Of a stretch of DNA of 64,000 nt, positions 44,480 to 56,500 are shown in pieces. Position numbers and translations under genes: made by a program. A model generated the notes under the pieces. That model ran no database searches. It worked only from the letters and a program-made list of their open reading frames with translations, and had not been told where the DNA came from. Each line of letters opens with the position of its first letter. The first letter of the stretch is position 1. Origin of the DNA: Portulaca oleracea (taxonomy: Eukaryota; Streptophyta; Magnoliopsida; Caryophyllales; Portulacaceae); contig CM055871.1 in NCBI GenBank assembly GCA_029582165.1, positions 32,129,802 through 32,193,801 on the forward strand, in the 5' to 3' direction.

Positions 44480-45518
44480 TGTTAGGGTTTTAATTATAAG
44501 AGTAATACATAATAGGGAAAGCACCAAAATAAGATGACTGCTAGATATCGAGAAAATAAATGCAAGAATAAAGGGGACTAGAATTTAACGTGGAAACCCA
44601 AATCGGGAAAAAACCACAGGCAGCACAAGCACAAACGAATCCACTATGGTAGAGAGTATAACGAACGATCTCCTCCCGAGATCCAACAAAGAGAGTATTA
44701 CAAAGATCTCAAACACCGAAAGAGATCCACCCGAAAGAGACACATGCTCTTAGCATGGTTGTTAAAATCGCGATCCGGATCGTAGGATCGTACGATCCTA
44801 CGATCCAAAAATGACCAAACGATCCAACTCGTTCCTGGATCGCTATCTTGTTAGGATCGTACCAGGATCGGACCAGGATCGGTCAGGATCGGTCAGGATC
44901 GATAGGATCGGTCAGGATCGGTAGGATCGACTCGATCCTAACTATAGCCTATTTTTGTTAGAATGGTCACAATCTCCCTAGAATCGGTTAAAATCGTACC
45001 AGACTCAGTTAGGATCGTTTAGGATCGCATTAGGATCGGTGAAAATCATGGCTTTTTGTACAATTTTTAAAAAACAATGTTTTTTCTAGGGAAACTTTAG
45101 GTCAATTATAACAATTTTACTTTATTTGTAGAATCTTACGATCCTCGATCCGATCCTACGATCCCGATTCTAAGGACCCCCATCGATCCTAACTAGAATC
45201 CCGATCCTGACAACCTTGGCTCTTAGTCAACAAAACTCTCTCACCAATTGGAATACGAAATTTCAGAGTATCTGAATACATCTCCTCCCATAGGAGGTGC
45301 CCCAAACTTGGCCACACCAAACAAAGTGAACAAGACCCACTATTTATAGGGAAAACTCCTTATAAACCTAACTTGACTCCCACTTCAATTAGATTTAGAA
45401 TCTAATACAATTAGGAAACCTAACATAATAAGGAAACCTAAATAATATCCTAACACAATTAGGAAACAAATAATTGTGGGATCAAGAGACTGGGTGATTT
45501 AAGGACACTTTCCTAACA
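44480..45518 (-). repeat. TRIM LTR-C (minus, interrupted by MITE)
   Basis: Starts TGTTAGGGTTTTAATTATAA next to the inverted PBS and ends CCTAACA next to TAAGT. Without the nested 465-bp MITE and one target duplication it is about 566 bp. Confidence 0.82.
44754..45218. mobile_element. hAT-like MITE rich in GGATCG words
   Basis: Flanked by the 8-bp duplication GCTCTTAG (44,746-44,753; 45,219-45,226), a hAT-size target duplication. Ends CATGGTTGTTAAAATCGCGA and the inverted TCCCGATCCTGACAACCTTG form an imperfect TIR. The body is an array of GGATCG/CGATCC words. Non-coding. Confidence 0.8.
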
Positions 45519-45962
45519 TAAGTGAATATAAACTTCAATGAATTTGGTCTTGAACGAGGGTCGTAGAGACTTGATCCCGATCAAGAGGAAGCGGTTTGAT
45601 CTCCCACGAATGAACGACACGAGCTTAAACTTTGTTGTGCTTCTTGTCTTCGAGAGAGAGAGAGTATGTGAGTCTTTTCTTTAAATGTTTTTCAACTCTC
45701 TAAAATAAAGGAGAATGGTCTTTATTTATAGAGAACATGGGCTAGCCTTTGGGCCGATTTAATTCCTTTTAAAAAAGGATAAATATTTATGTGTAACTCA
45801 TGACACGTGGCATAATTTAATTGGCCAAAATATAATATCATTTAGTTTATCATTAAATGATCCACCATTTTGACACGTGGCGGATTATAATTGGCTGATT
45901 TAAAATTATTTTAATTTCCACGTGGCGAGTCTTGATTAGCTAGCGAATTTTTGCCTTCTACA
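45519..45962 (-). mobile_element. LTR on minus strand, host of the TRIM composite
   Basis: On the minus strand it starts TGTAGAAGGCAAAAATTCGC, preceded by a purine tract (CTCGAGGGGGCATT) typical of a 3' LTR, and has TATAAATAAA at 45,730-45,721. After the TRIM insertion it continues leftwards at 42,856 to about 42,740 (TTAAG preceded by GATGAATGTGGTC). Its far end is not clear. No coding sequence remains attached on the right beyond about 46,100. Confidence 0.55.
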
Positions 45963-45976
45963 AATGCCCCCTCGAG

Positions 45977-48186
45977 AGTTGGTCGCGCTTACGACTTGAT
46001 AGTAATGGTCGCGGTCAAGTCTCGAAACTTGAACGTGACAATTGCAATGTTGGAACTTGTACATTACCTAAGTCAATTTTGACTTGACAAAATAGCGAAA
46101 AATCTCCCTAAATTATCCAAATAAACCCAATAAAATTTCGATAGAATTAACTAGAAATATAGAGATTTTACAAGTAAATTACATTTACCCTACCTGACAT
46201 TTGTAGTAACAATATTTATACACCCGACATTTATAAAATAATTTTTACCTTACATGTCATTAAGTGTTCATATATTTAATTTAAACCTCCTAAAATATTT
46301 TATATTTGATTTTTGTTGGATTTTCCGACGAACATTAAAAAGATAAATATGAATTGACTTTTTTACCCTTGATATTAACTCATATGACTTTCAATTAAAC
46401 ATGAATTGACATTTTTACCCTTAATATTAATTCATATGACATTTAAACCCCAACTTTTTCTCTACTTTATTTCTTCGAAAACTCAATCCCTCCCCATTTT
46501 GAAAATGAAAACTCAATTATAAAATATCTTATAAAATATCAAGGGTGAAGAATCAATTATAATGGAAGAAATATCTTATAATGAAAATGAAAAATGAAAA
46601 TGAAAACTCAATAATAAAATATCTTATAAAATATCCTAATGAATGTTGTTGCCAACGTTGGCTTTAGTAGTTGGACTCGACCTAAGATCACACTCTCATG
46701 GTCCAATACTTGAGTCAGGAGGATGCAAAGGCAGGTTGGCTTTACGAAAGATTCAACCCAAATATGTCCCTCTGGCCCAAATTGTTCGGCCCATGTAGGA
46801 CTTTATGCTTGACTTGACCCACTGTTCTCCTCTGGCTCGACTGGTCTTGCTTTAGGCCTATGCTACTAATTGATTGATTCTATTTGATCCTTTATGTCTC
46901 ACCAGTGTCTGAATACCCATTGCATCTTCTACTTGGATTTGAGCTTGAAAAGCCCAAAACCCATCATGACTCACTCCATCTAAGGACCAAATGGATATTC
47001 TCATGTTGTATCATAATGCTAGACCCATATAAAATTAAGCCATGCAAACCTAAGCAGTAGGTGAGTCATCATTGTGTCATCATCGATTCCATATTTAGGG
47101 TCTCATGTAGGTCCTTAAGTTATACATGCATCGAGTAGTCGGTAAAATAGTAATGCAACTTTTGATTGTTCGAAGTCGTGATTGCTCGATATATGCCTAA
47201 ATTTTAACATTAATAATTATTATTTAGCTTTTGATTTATAATTATTTACTACTAAACACTAAATCTTTGTAATCTCTCTAACCTTTTTTATTTTAAATTT
47301 TTTTTATAAAAATATTTCATTGATAGTTAAGAAAAAAAAGTTTTCAACAACATTATACTTATAACACACATACACATAGTTTCTATTATCTTAACCATTT
47401 GTTTTGATGTTTAAATTAAGTGTTTTTTTTTGGAGATGTTATTGAGAAATATTTAAAGAAATTATTGATAATCTTGCATTTATCCAAATTGACTAATAAA
47501 ACATTAGTAAATTGAAAAACTAATATTTTTAATATATTAAATTAAAAGATTAATGATTTAAGCAAGATTTTCTAATTTATATACATATTTTGATTTTACG
47601 AAGCAGGTAATACATAAATGTTTTTGAAAATAAATTATCTTATCAACATTTTCTAATATATCATCATCATTCTATATGCAAAAAAATCAGTTTGATTTAA
47701 TTTAATACGTACATACAATTTTTGATAATAACTAAACTTAATAACTAGCAGTTTTCTTATACATCATGTACGCAATATTCAACGCTAGTTACAGAAAATT
47801 GATTGGATTAAACTGAAATGTTAGCTAATTCAAAACTAACTTAACTCGAGTGCTTATATAATCATGAGACATTGGTTTTCATTATAATCACAAGTCGCAA
47901 AATAAGCTTACCATTGAATTGAACTGAAATATTTATATTTTTTGTTCACACACAAATTTAATTTTCATACTTGAATAAAACAACCAAGAATCATCGCATC
48001 AAATGAAAATTAAGCTACTAAGCCTAACAATTTGTATGGACAAGTTAAATATAGGTCGAGTGAATATTTGGTTAGGACAAATATGACCCATGTGTAGTTT
48101 AGGTTCATATAAATTTAATGTTAAAAACACAAATTGTATGGGGTTTTGAACTTAAATAAATTAATATGGACCAAGAATATTAACCT
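45977..48186. other. Intergenic, old repeats, no gene seen
   Basis: 46,640-47,110 is less AT-rich but shows only short random ORFs. 47,335-47,500 is an inverted match to 7310-7495, and 46,150-46,320 resembles 7500-7620, so much of this is the same dispersed degenerate repeat. Confidence 0.5.
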
Positions 48187-48195
48187 GTCCATAAG

Positions 48196-48672
48196 CTACG
48201 TTGTAAAAGCCGGACTGAACCAGCCGGTCCGACCGATTCAACCGTGAACCAGCAAGTTGACCGGTCTGGTTTCAGGTTTAACTCAAATGGCTGGTTCAAC
48301 CGGGAGAAAAAGTCAAAACTGGTTGAACCAGGCGTTTCCCGGTCAGACCGGGATTTCGATAATTTAATTTTAAAAATTTCGGTTTTTGACCGGTTGAATC
48401 TGAGTTTTGACCGGTCCTACCCGGTTTTTGATCAGTCCAACTCGATTTTTGACCGGTTCAATCCGATTTTGACCGGTTCATGTTAGTCTAATTGTTTTGT
48501 AGCTTAATTATGCTAGAAACATATGAAGTTTTATTTTTTTAACTATGACCAGTTCATACCGGTTTTGACTGATTCAATCGTCATTCCAGTCAACCAGTCT
48601 AACACGGCCAAATCAGTCCGACCAGTTGAACTATTAATCCACTTAATCGACTGGTCCAATTCTGACACCATA
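48196..48672. mobile_element. hAT-like MITE rich in GACCGGT words
   Basis: Flanked by GTCCATAAG at 48,187-48,195 and 48,673-48,681 (9 bp, or an 8-bp core). Ends CTACGTTGTAAAAGCCGG and the inverted AATTCTGACACCATA are loosely complementary. The body repeats ACCGGTT/AACCGGT words. The ORF 48,244-48,486 is an artefact of these repeats. Confidence 0.75.
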
Positions 48673-50010
48673 GTCCATAAGAGGCGCCGATTCTTTTTTG
48701 GTGATATGGCTGTAGTAGTTGGGAATTTGGGCTGTTGTGGTTAATTTTATGCAGGGTTAATAAATTGGGTTTTGTCCGAGAAGTAGAAAAAAATAAAAAA
48801 AAGAGGTGCCGGTACACTAGTTATCTTTACAAAAGTAGAAGAGAGAGTTGCCTTACTATTTGTGCATGTTGTGTTGTGATGATTTTTTATTTTTTTATTT
48901 TTTCTTTTTCCTTTTTCCTGTTTTTCCTTTTTCTTTTCTGTATTTTTGCATTTTTCCTTTTCCTTTTTTGTTTATTTCTAATTATAATTTTGCTAATTTT
49001 TTAGTAAGTACTACCTCCGTTTTTATTTATCTGTCACTTAGAAAATTGTGTTAAAAACTTTGACCATTAATATCTCAATTTATATAATGATTCATCATAC
49101 AAAATTGATATTGTTAGATTCATTATAAAAAATGCTATTAAAAAAGTATAATATTATTTTTTATAAAACATAACGGAGGTAAAAACCGTAAATGGCAAAT
49201 AAAAAAGAATAGAAAGAGTAATTATTTTTTATAAAAAATAAATGAGGTAAAAACCCTTTTCATTCATTCAGACGTTATTTTTTTAGTCATGTTAGGTTTA
49301 TGTTAGGTTAGGACTTAGGAACGGAAAGGAAATGAAAGAAAACAATAGAATAAGAAAGGATATGATTAGTTTGAATTAAGTTAGTTGTGGGGTGAAAATA
49401 TTTTATTAACTTTTACAAGCATATTATTTATATAATGGGAAAGTATTGTAATTTACTAATTTCATTATACTCCCTCCGTCATTTCTTATTTATTCATTTA
49501 ACTAACTTTTTTTGTTCCTTATTATTTATCACATTTACGTTTTCAATCATTGATGGTATTTTGTCATTTAATTTATTTCTACCCATTTTTTTTTATTTCT
49601 TCATTTTTTTTAAAATAATAGATAAAAAAATATTGAGAAAATTATTGATAAATATAATTTCAAAAATACAAAATAAATGCCTCGTCCATTGGACGGACAA
49701 TTTAGCTAAGTTATGAAGAAGAAAATTAAGAATGAAGAAAGCAAAAACAAGGGGGAAACCCACTTATAATTATCAATTCCACTTCCCCCAATCTCAAAGT
49801 GGAAAACATCGCCCATTAACAAGACACCATTGCACCACCAATGTAGCCCAACATGCCAACACCCTCCACAGCAATACACTGGCCACCGTACACGTGGAGC
49901 TCTGGCAATCGTTCAACCCTCATTTTACAACATTTACTAATAATTACTCCATCCCTTATATGTTACTAGTATTTATTTATGGACTTTGAAAATTATGTTA
50001 TGAAAATTTA
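48673..50010. other. Intergenic with decayed Stowaway-like ends
   Basis: No gene. CTACCTCCGTTTTTATTTAT at about 49,010 with ATAACGGAGGTA at about 49,169, and CTCCCTCCGTCATTTCTTA at about 49,471, are Stowaway-type termini without clean partners. 48,890-49,000 is a TTTTTC-rich low-complexity tract. Confidence 0.5.
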
Positions 50011-50014
50011 AAAT

Positions 50015-50319
50015 TTTGGACTTTAAATTTCTAGGCATGTTTTTTTCGACGGCTCCACACCGTACCTGGCATATTTTTCACACATACCACAATCTTTTCA
50101 TACCATACCATACTATTCCACACTTTACCACAATAATCATAATTTTATCTTTCCTCACCTTTCTCTTCTACTTTTCACATTTTTTTCTTCATCTATCACA
50201 TCAATAATTCTTATCACAACTTTGACCATATCTTACTATATCATACCATACTTTCTACAACATTGTCATACCATACTATTTACCACACCCAATTTGCTGC
50301 ACAAAAGAACAGGGCCTAA
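50015..50319. mobile_element. Tourist-like MITE
   Basis: Ends with ACAAAAGAACAGGGCC, the same terminus as 37,266 and related to 56,097, and has the family's CCACACC/ACCATAC-rich interior. The left end is decayed. Confidence 0.5.
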
Positions 50320-50326
50320 ATATATA

Positions 50327-50873
50327 TTAGACCTGTCAATTCGGTCGGGCGGGCGGGTTTCGGGTCGGTCATATATCGGGTTCGGGTAAATACGGGTCGG
50401 GTGTATTTCGGTTTCGGGAAAATACGGACGGTGTATTTCGGGTTCGGGTCAACCCAACGGGTTATGATTGCGACCTTTTCCTGCTTTTCCTTTTAAAAAA
50501 AATGGTCCCTAAATCAACTTTTTGTATAATATACATAATAAAATACGATTAACTTCTAGTAACGATATATTATTGTAACTATTTTAACTTAAATTAGAGA
50601 AATAACAAATAAATAAGTTGCGCTTATAGTTTAACGTTAAAAATTACAAAGAAAAATCACAAATTCTAATAAAGTTGCACTTAAAAAATTAATTTTTCGG
50701 GTCAAACGGGCGAGTCGGGTTTGACCCGCCAATTTTCAGGTTCGGTATACTTCGGGTTTACAAAGAAAAATCACAAATTCTAATTAAGTTGCACTTAATT
50801 AGTTGAAAAAATCGTGTTCAAAACCCAGAAATTTCGGGCAGGTTCGAGTCGGGTCAAAAACTGCCAGGTCTAA
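50327..50873. mobile_element. hAT-like MITE rich in GGGTCGGGT words
   Basis: Ends TTAGACCTGTCAATTCGG and CTGCCAGGTCTAA are inverted. Subterminal sequence is a run of CGGGTTTCGGGTCGG-type words on the left and its complement-like GGGTCGAGCC types on the right. The flanks are (TA)n, so the target duplication cannot be fixed. Confidence 0.65.
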
Positions 50874-51402
50874 TATATATACAATGACTTGTTATATAAA
50901 ATTATTATTATTAGATTCTTAATGAAAAATATTATCTCAAAATTATAATATTTTACTAGCTCTGTTTCATATGATTTGTACTCTTTAGAAATTATGTAGT
51001 TAAACTTAAAATATTTTTACCATAATCTCAATATATAATGATTTGTTAAATAAAATTACAACCACTAGACTTGCAACGAAAAATATTATCCTAAGTTCTA
51101 CCAAAAAAATTATCCTAAAAGTATAATATTGCAATGATTAATGAAATATTATAATAAATTATCAATCAAAAGTTAATATTGAAGATCATGACAGTTAACA
51201 AAGAAAACGAATAATATACAATGCAGGAGTAATTACTAATAAAATATTATATAAAAAATTATTAATTAAAGAATTTTATTGAAAACCGTGACAATCAAAT
51301 TAGAGTGGCAATGGGTTTGTCTCCATACTAATAAACCTCAGTTTAAGAATGGACTACACATAAAAGCAGAAACAATTGGCCTCTCCCAGATCACAACGAA
51401 AC
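50874..51402. other. AT-rich upstream region of the P450 gene
   Basis: No gene. A 29-bp word set (AATTAGAGTGGCA, then TGGGTTTGTCTCC) at 51,298-51,326 is repeated at 51,429-51,457 inside exon 1, a partial duplication of the coding 5' end. No clear TATA box was identified. Confidence 0.5.
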
Positions 51403-53449
51403 ATGTTCACATCAATAGTGTTTTCGAAATTAGAGTGGCATTGGGTTTGTCTCCAAGTGGTGATCCTTCTTGTTGCTCCATTGATGTTGCTAATTAAAAA
51501 GGCATGGTTAAGTTACACTACTAACCATAATCATGGAGAATCAAGCGATGATCATTTTCCACCAGGAAGTAGAGGACTCTTCCCCTTCATTGGAGAGACC
51601 TTGCAATTTATGGCAGCCATCTATACCAAACAAGGCTTCTATAGCTTTGTTGAAGCTCGCCATCTCCGGTGTGTATAACCTCCCACAATCAAAACCTTAG
51701 TCTTGTTCATTTTTTCTTTCTTTCTTTTTAAGTAGAGTAATATCATGCCTGTCCTAGGACCATCATTTCAGCGATAACCCCCACAAAATTTTATAATTAA
51801 GATAATGAGTAATTACATACTAAATTATCTATGAAAAGAATGACCCTTGCAACTCTACAGGTTCCATACATGAGATTTTTTTTTTTAAAAAAACTTCCAC
51901 TAAAATTTGAAACTTAATGAGGAACTTGAATTAAAAGATACGCACGATGACCAACTTGGCTACCTCGTCTTTGGTACCTAAAATTCACATAAGTTGGTTG
52001 TTGGTTTTGGCCTTGGCTAAGCATGGGTGGCTTTGTATTGTGATTAGGCTTATTCATGAACACCCCAAGCCCATAGAAAAAATTAAATAGTTAATTATAT
52101 ATCGGAAAAATATTGTATATTTATATTAAATGTACACCTTAAAAAAGGTTTAAAATATTGATAAAAGTGTCCAATTTAATACAAAAATCAAATTATTCAT
52201 AAAAAATTTTAATTAACCAATTATACATTAGGAGCATTATCTTTTTCAATTATACATAGTAGTCGCTATTATTAAGTACATACTCCTAATTTTAACATCT
52301 GGATCCGCAACTGCGGTAATAGATACGGGAGTTGTTTTAAGACGCAGTTATTTGGGGAGACCCATGTATTTGTGTCAAGCACGGAGTCAGCAAAGGAGAT
52401 ACTTAGCAATGACTTGGGGAAGTTTACAAAGAAGTACATAAGGTCCATTGGAGAGGTGGTTGGTGCAGAAAGCCTGCTATGTGCTTCGTACCAAACCCAC
52501 AAGCAAATCCGAGGTCGCCTTCTCGAGTTGTTCTCCTCCACCTCCATTTCTGACTTCATCAACCAGTTTGATCACTTGGTCATCAAAACCATTGCTGCTT
52601 GGGAAAGCAGAAGAAAAGTTGTCATACTTGATGAAGCTCTTCAGGTAATTGTTTCATTTCGTCGTAAATCTCCATATTGATTGGGCTTGTTTGGTTGCTA
52701 TTTGGGCCAACCTATTTGGGCCAAAGTTGGCTTGCTTTTAAATTTATGGCCTTGGAGATATATGTCTGAAATTATATAGTTCTTTGAGTTGTCCAATTTA
52801 AGTGCATAGCACATATCAACTAGGTCAAAAATATAAATGAGACATTAATTATATCATCGTATTAGAGAATGCATATTTTATGTCTAACTCTATATTTATA
52901 AAAAATATAAATAAAACTATTTTTATACCATTTGTGAGTTATAATAACTCTTAAACTAACAAAAATGTATGTTTTTCAACAATTTAAATACATATGAATA
53001 TAATTTTTAGAGTAATCAAAATATAATTCAAGATGGTTAAAAAGATGCGGATTCAAGACGTTCATTTTTTTTTCATTTTTCTTACTTAATAAATAGATAG
53101 TCCTCTAATACTTGGGATAGTTTGAGTGCTATTTGGGTCTGATGGACCGCTTTAGAGTTGCGAGAACCAAGTGGGCTGGCTTCAAGCCCAATGGGCCCGT
53201 AAATATGAAGTAGTTAGTTTTAAAATTGGGCCGATTTCGCTTACGCTTAAATTCTGTGTGCAGATAACCTTCAAAGCAATGTGCAAGATGTTGCTAAGCA
53301 TAGAGGATGAAAAACAGCTTGATTTGTTGCAAAAGGATGTTACATGTGTTTGCCAAGCAATGCTTGCATTCCCCATCAATTTTCCCTACACTAGATTCTA
53401 CCAAGGTCTCAAGGTACCTTTTTTCTCTTTTTAGAATTTTTTTTACCGA

Positions 53450-53524
<75 letters not shown>

Positions 53525-56500
53525 GATGTTCGAAATTTAATAAACCACAACAGTCAAAAGGAAGGAACAAGCAACTCCTGAGAGAAGGGTGCAGTCCGTG
53601 TGGCCCTAATCAAACCCGAGGGGCAATGTTGTTGGGTTGCACCCTAAAATAATTTAAATATTATTGACTCATTATTTGGAGTTTTTCCTAAATTTGTTAG
53701 AAGTTAAAAGTTCGAGTAATGGGTTAATATTAGGAAATTATTTTTTTTTCTAATCATATTTAGTAATTAATTTTCTAATTGTAATAGGTTTCTTAATTTT
53801 AGTTGTAATTGGATGAGAAGTTAAGGTATATTTGTATGATCTTTATCCCTACAAATACATGGTTTATTTACCTGTGATGTGACTAATGTGATTGTCTTTT
53901 AATAATCAACCCGGAGGGAGGTATAATGTTCTTTCCACAATTCCACATTTTGACCACTACACATTTCTAGGTTGCTAGAGCGTACGAGATTTACACTTTA
54001 TCTCTTCTAACATCTCATGTTTATTAATGCATATTAGATGCTGCTTGTGATTTTTCCCAGTTTGAATTTCTACATAAAAATATTATCTCTTCCCTCACCT
54101 TTGATTTTGCCCTACTATCCTCAATCTTATAAATATTTCCTATGTTCTACTATGCACTCTAATAAATGGTATTGGATCTGCTAAAGCCCAAGAAAGTTAG
54201 GCCCACTATTCACACATAGTCATACACAGGTTGATCAATTGCATTCGTCTGATCGTCTCATACTACACAACTAGCTTAACTATTTGGAGGTCCTACTTAT
54301 TTTTGTTAGATCCGTTTTGTAATGAATGTAAATTTGATAAGTACAGGCAAGAAAGCGAATTATGGAGATGCTAGATAAGATTATCAAAGAGAGAGAAGAA
54401 AACCTTGTAGAAGCTGCCAATCCTCACGTTGAACACCCAAAAGATTTCTTGCAACGCTTGCTTGTATCCAGGGTTTATAAACAAAGTTCATCATCAGAAC
54501 AATGGCCAACATTAACCAACACCCAGATCAAAGACAACATCTTGACAATGATTATTGCAGGTACTTAAACACTCACTCAACAACTACAGCTGGACAAATT
54601 CCAAACAAATGCACCATGCTAGACACCTTTTTACATATCCACCTCAGTTTAAGTCTATGTACTCCCTCTGTTTTACATTAATTATTATAATTATGACTTT
54701 CACGATCTCCAATGTCACTCTTTGATTGATAATTTTTACATAATATGTTGTTAACAATTGCAATATTATATTTTTATGATAATGTTTTTCGTTACAAATC
54801 TAATGACATGTGGTAATTTTCTATAACAACACTCATTGTATATATTGAGAAATTTATGGTGAAAATTTTTGAAATTTGACAGCACAATTTCTAAAGACGA
54901 CAATTAATATGAAACGGAGGGAGTATTTAAAATAATTGGGTTGATTTTATGTCAGACTTAAAACTAGCATACATATATTTGCTCAAATTTTGAATACAAG
55001 AATATATGTTTTCAATTTAAATGATCAAATCATGTCGAAAAAGGTTCAGCTTGCGTTGAGTTTATGTTTCTTCTAGCAATTTCTCATTGGTTTGAGTTGG
55101 TATGGTTTTGAGTCAGGCTTTGCTAGTCCTTATTTCAAACTATCACATTTATATAGGTCAAGATACCACAGCAAGCGCAATGGCATGGATGGTTAAATAC
55201 TTGGACGACAATCCAAAGGTTCTTATTAATCTCAAGGTTAGTTCATTTCCAGGACATATTTACATGTGTATTTGTACTCATATGTGTGGGCGTGTATATT
55301 CTCTGCGGTTTTCGCGGTGCTGTTGCTGTTTTTTTTAGCGTCTTTTGGCTTTTAATAATCAAAAAAATGTGAGGCGTGTATATTGAAAGGTAAATAGGAC
55401 GGACATTAGACTCAAGTCAGGCCAGTCCAATGAATTACAAAAGACATTACTACATAAGGAGTATGAAGACCAAGTATTTAGCTGCCCAGAACATACGTAT
55501 ACAATACATATATTGCCAATTTTTATTTTCACTGACCCGACCATGCTAAATAATTCCAGTTATCTTGCTTTTCTTTAGAAACTTAAAAGAAACACTTTAT
55601 GGACTGACATTTTTATATTCTAAATTAATGAGGCTCTAAATTATAAACAAGCTAGGGTTTGAAACATTTGATATTCTTAAAACGTACAGGATGAGGTACT
55701 GTGGCATAGGAACAAATTTGAAGACAAGCCATTTCTAACGTTGGAAGAACTAAACAAGATCACTTATGCTTCCAAGGTAACCCCCCCCCCCCACCCCCAC
55801 CCCTCAAACAAACAAAAAAAAGTATGGAATGGTACTTATATTAAAGTCCCGTTCTTTTATGCGGCTGGTTGCGGTTAGTTGCGGTGCAATGGGAAAGAAA
55901 TGTAGTGAATTGTGGTGGGTTGGGGAAAGTTATGGTGAATTGTAGTGGCTTGGGAAAAATTTAACTTTCAATAAAAGATAAATTAAAATTGAAAAAGTAG
56001 ATTGTGGTGGCCGGGTTGTGGTGAATTGTGGTAGAATATGAAAAGTTGTGATGCAATGTGAAACCGCATCCAACCAGCCGCATAAAAAAGCGGGGCCTAA
56101 GTATTTAATTCTACCAAATTGGAAGTATAAGAAATAAGTATAAAAAGATTTTCATTAATCACCACAGGGAGGTTGATGATACATAGAGTTAAATCCGAGT
56201 TTGAGTTAATATGATGAGTAATATAATTAATTAAACAGGTAATCAAAGAGTCCTTGAGGATGGCATCCGTGGTGCCATGGTTTCCTAGGGTTGCACTCGA
56301 AGACTGTAACATCCAAGGTTTGTTTTCTCAAGATAGCTACCAACCTACCTTGATCCGCAATGGAAACCGGTCATTCTACGACGACATTCTTCTTTCTAAA
56401 TGTAAGATTTTGATCTTTTTGCGTTAGGATACACAATCAAGAAAGGATGGAATATCAACGTTGATGCTAGATCGATACACTTTGATCCTACACTATACGT

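Larger units (their letters stand above)
42857..45518. mobile_element. Inverted TRIM composite (LTR-internal / LTR-internal-LTR)
   Basis: Contains LTR-A on + (42,857-43,374), internal region on + (43,375-43,640), then LTR-B on - (43,659-44,212), internal on - (44,213-44,479) and LTR-C on - (44,480-45,518, split by a MITE). The whole is flanked by TAAGT (42,852-42,856; 45,519-45,523). Internal regions are only about 267 bp with a PBS and a PPT (AAGGTGGAGA), no gag or pol, as in terminal-repeat retrotransposons in miniature. Outer ends are both the U3 terminus TGTTAGG in inverted orientation. Confidence 0.82.

Noticed and set aside
48244..48486. 80-codon ORF with repeated FDR-S words
   Set aside because: It is the translation of ACCGGT-type repeats inside a hAT-like MITE and has no independent support.
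51279..51497. Upstream ORF as alternative P450 start
   Set aside because: It is in a different frame from the membrane anchor and PPGSRG hinge. The ATG at 51,403 gives the anchor in frame with all later exons.
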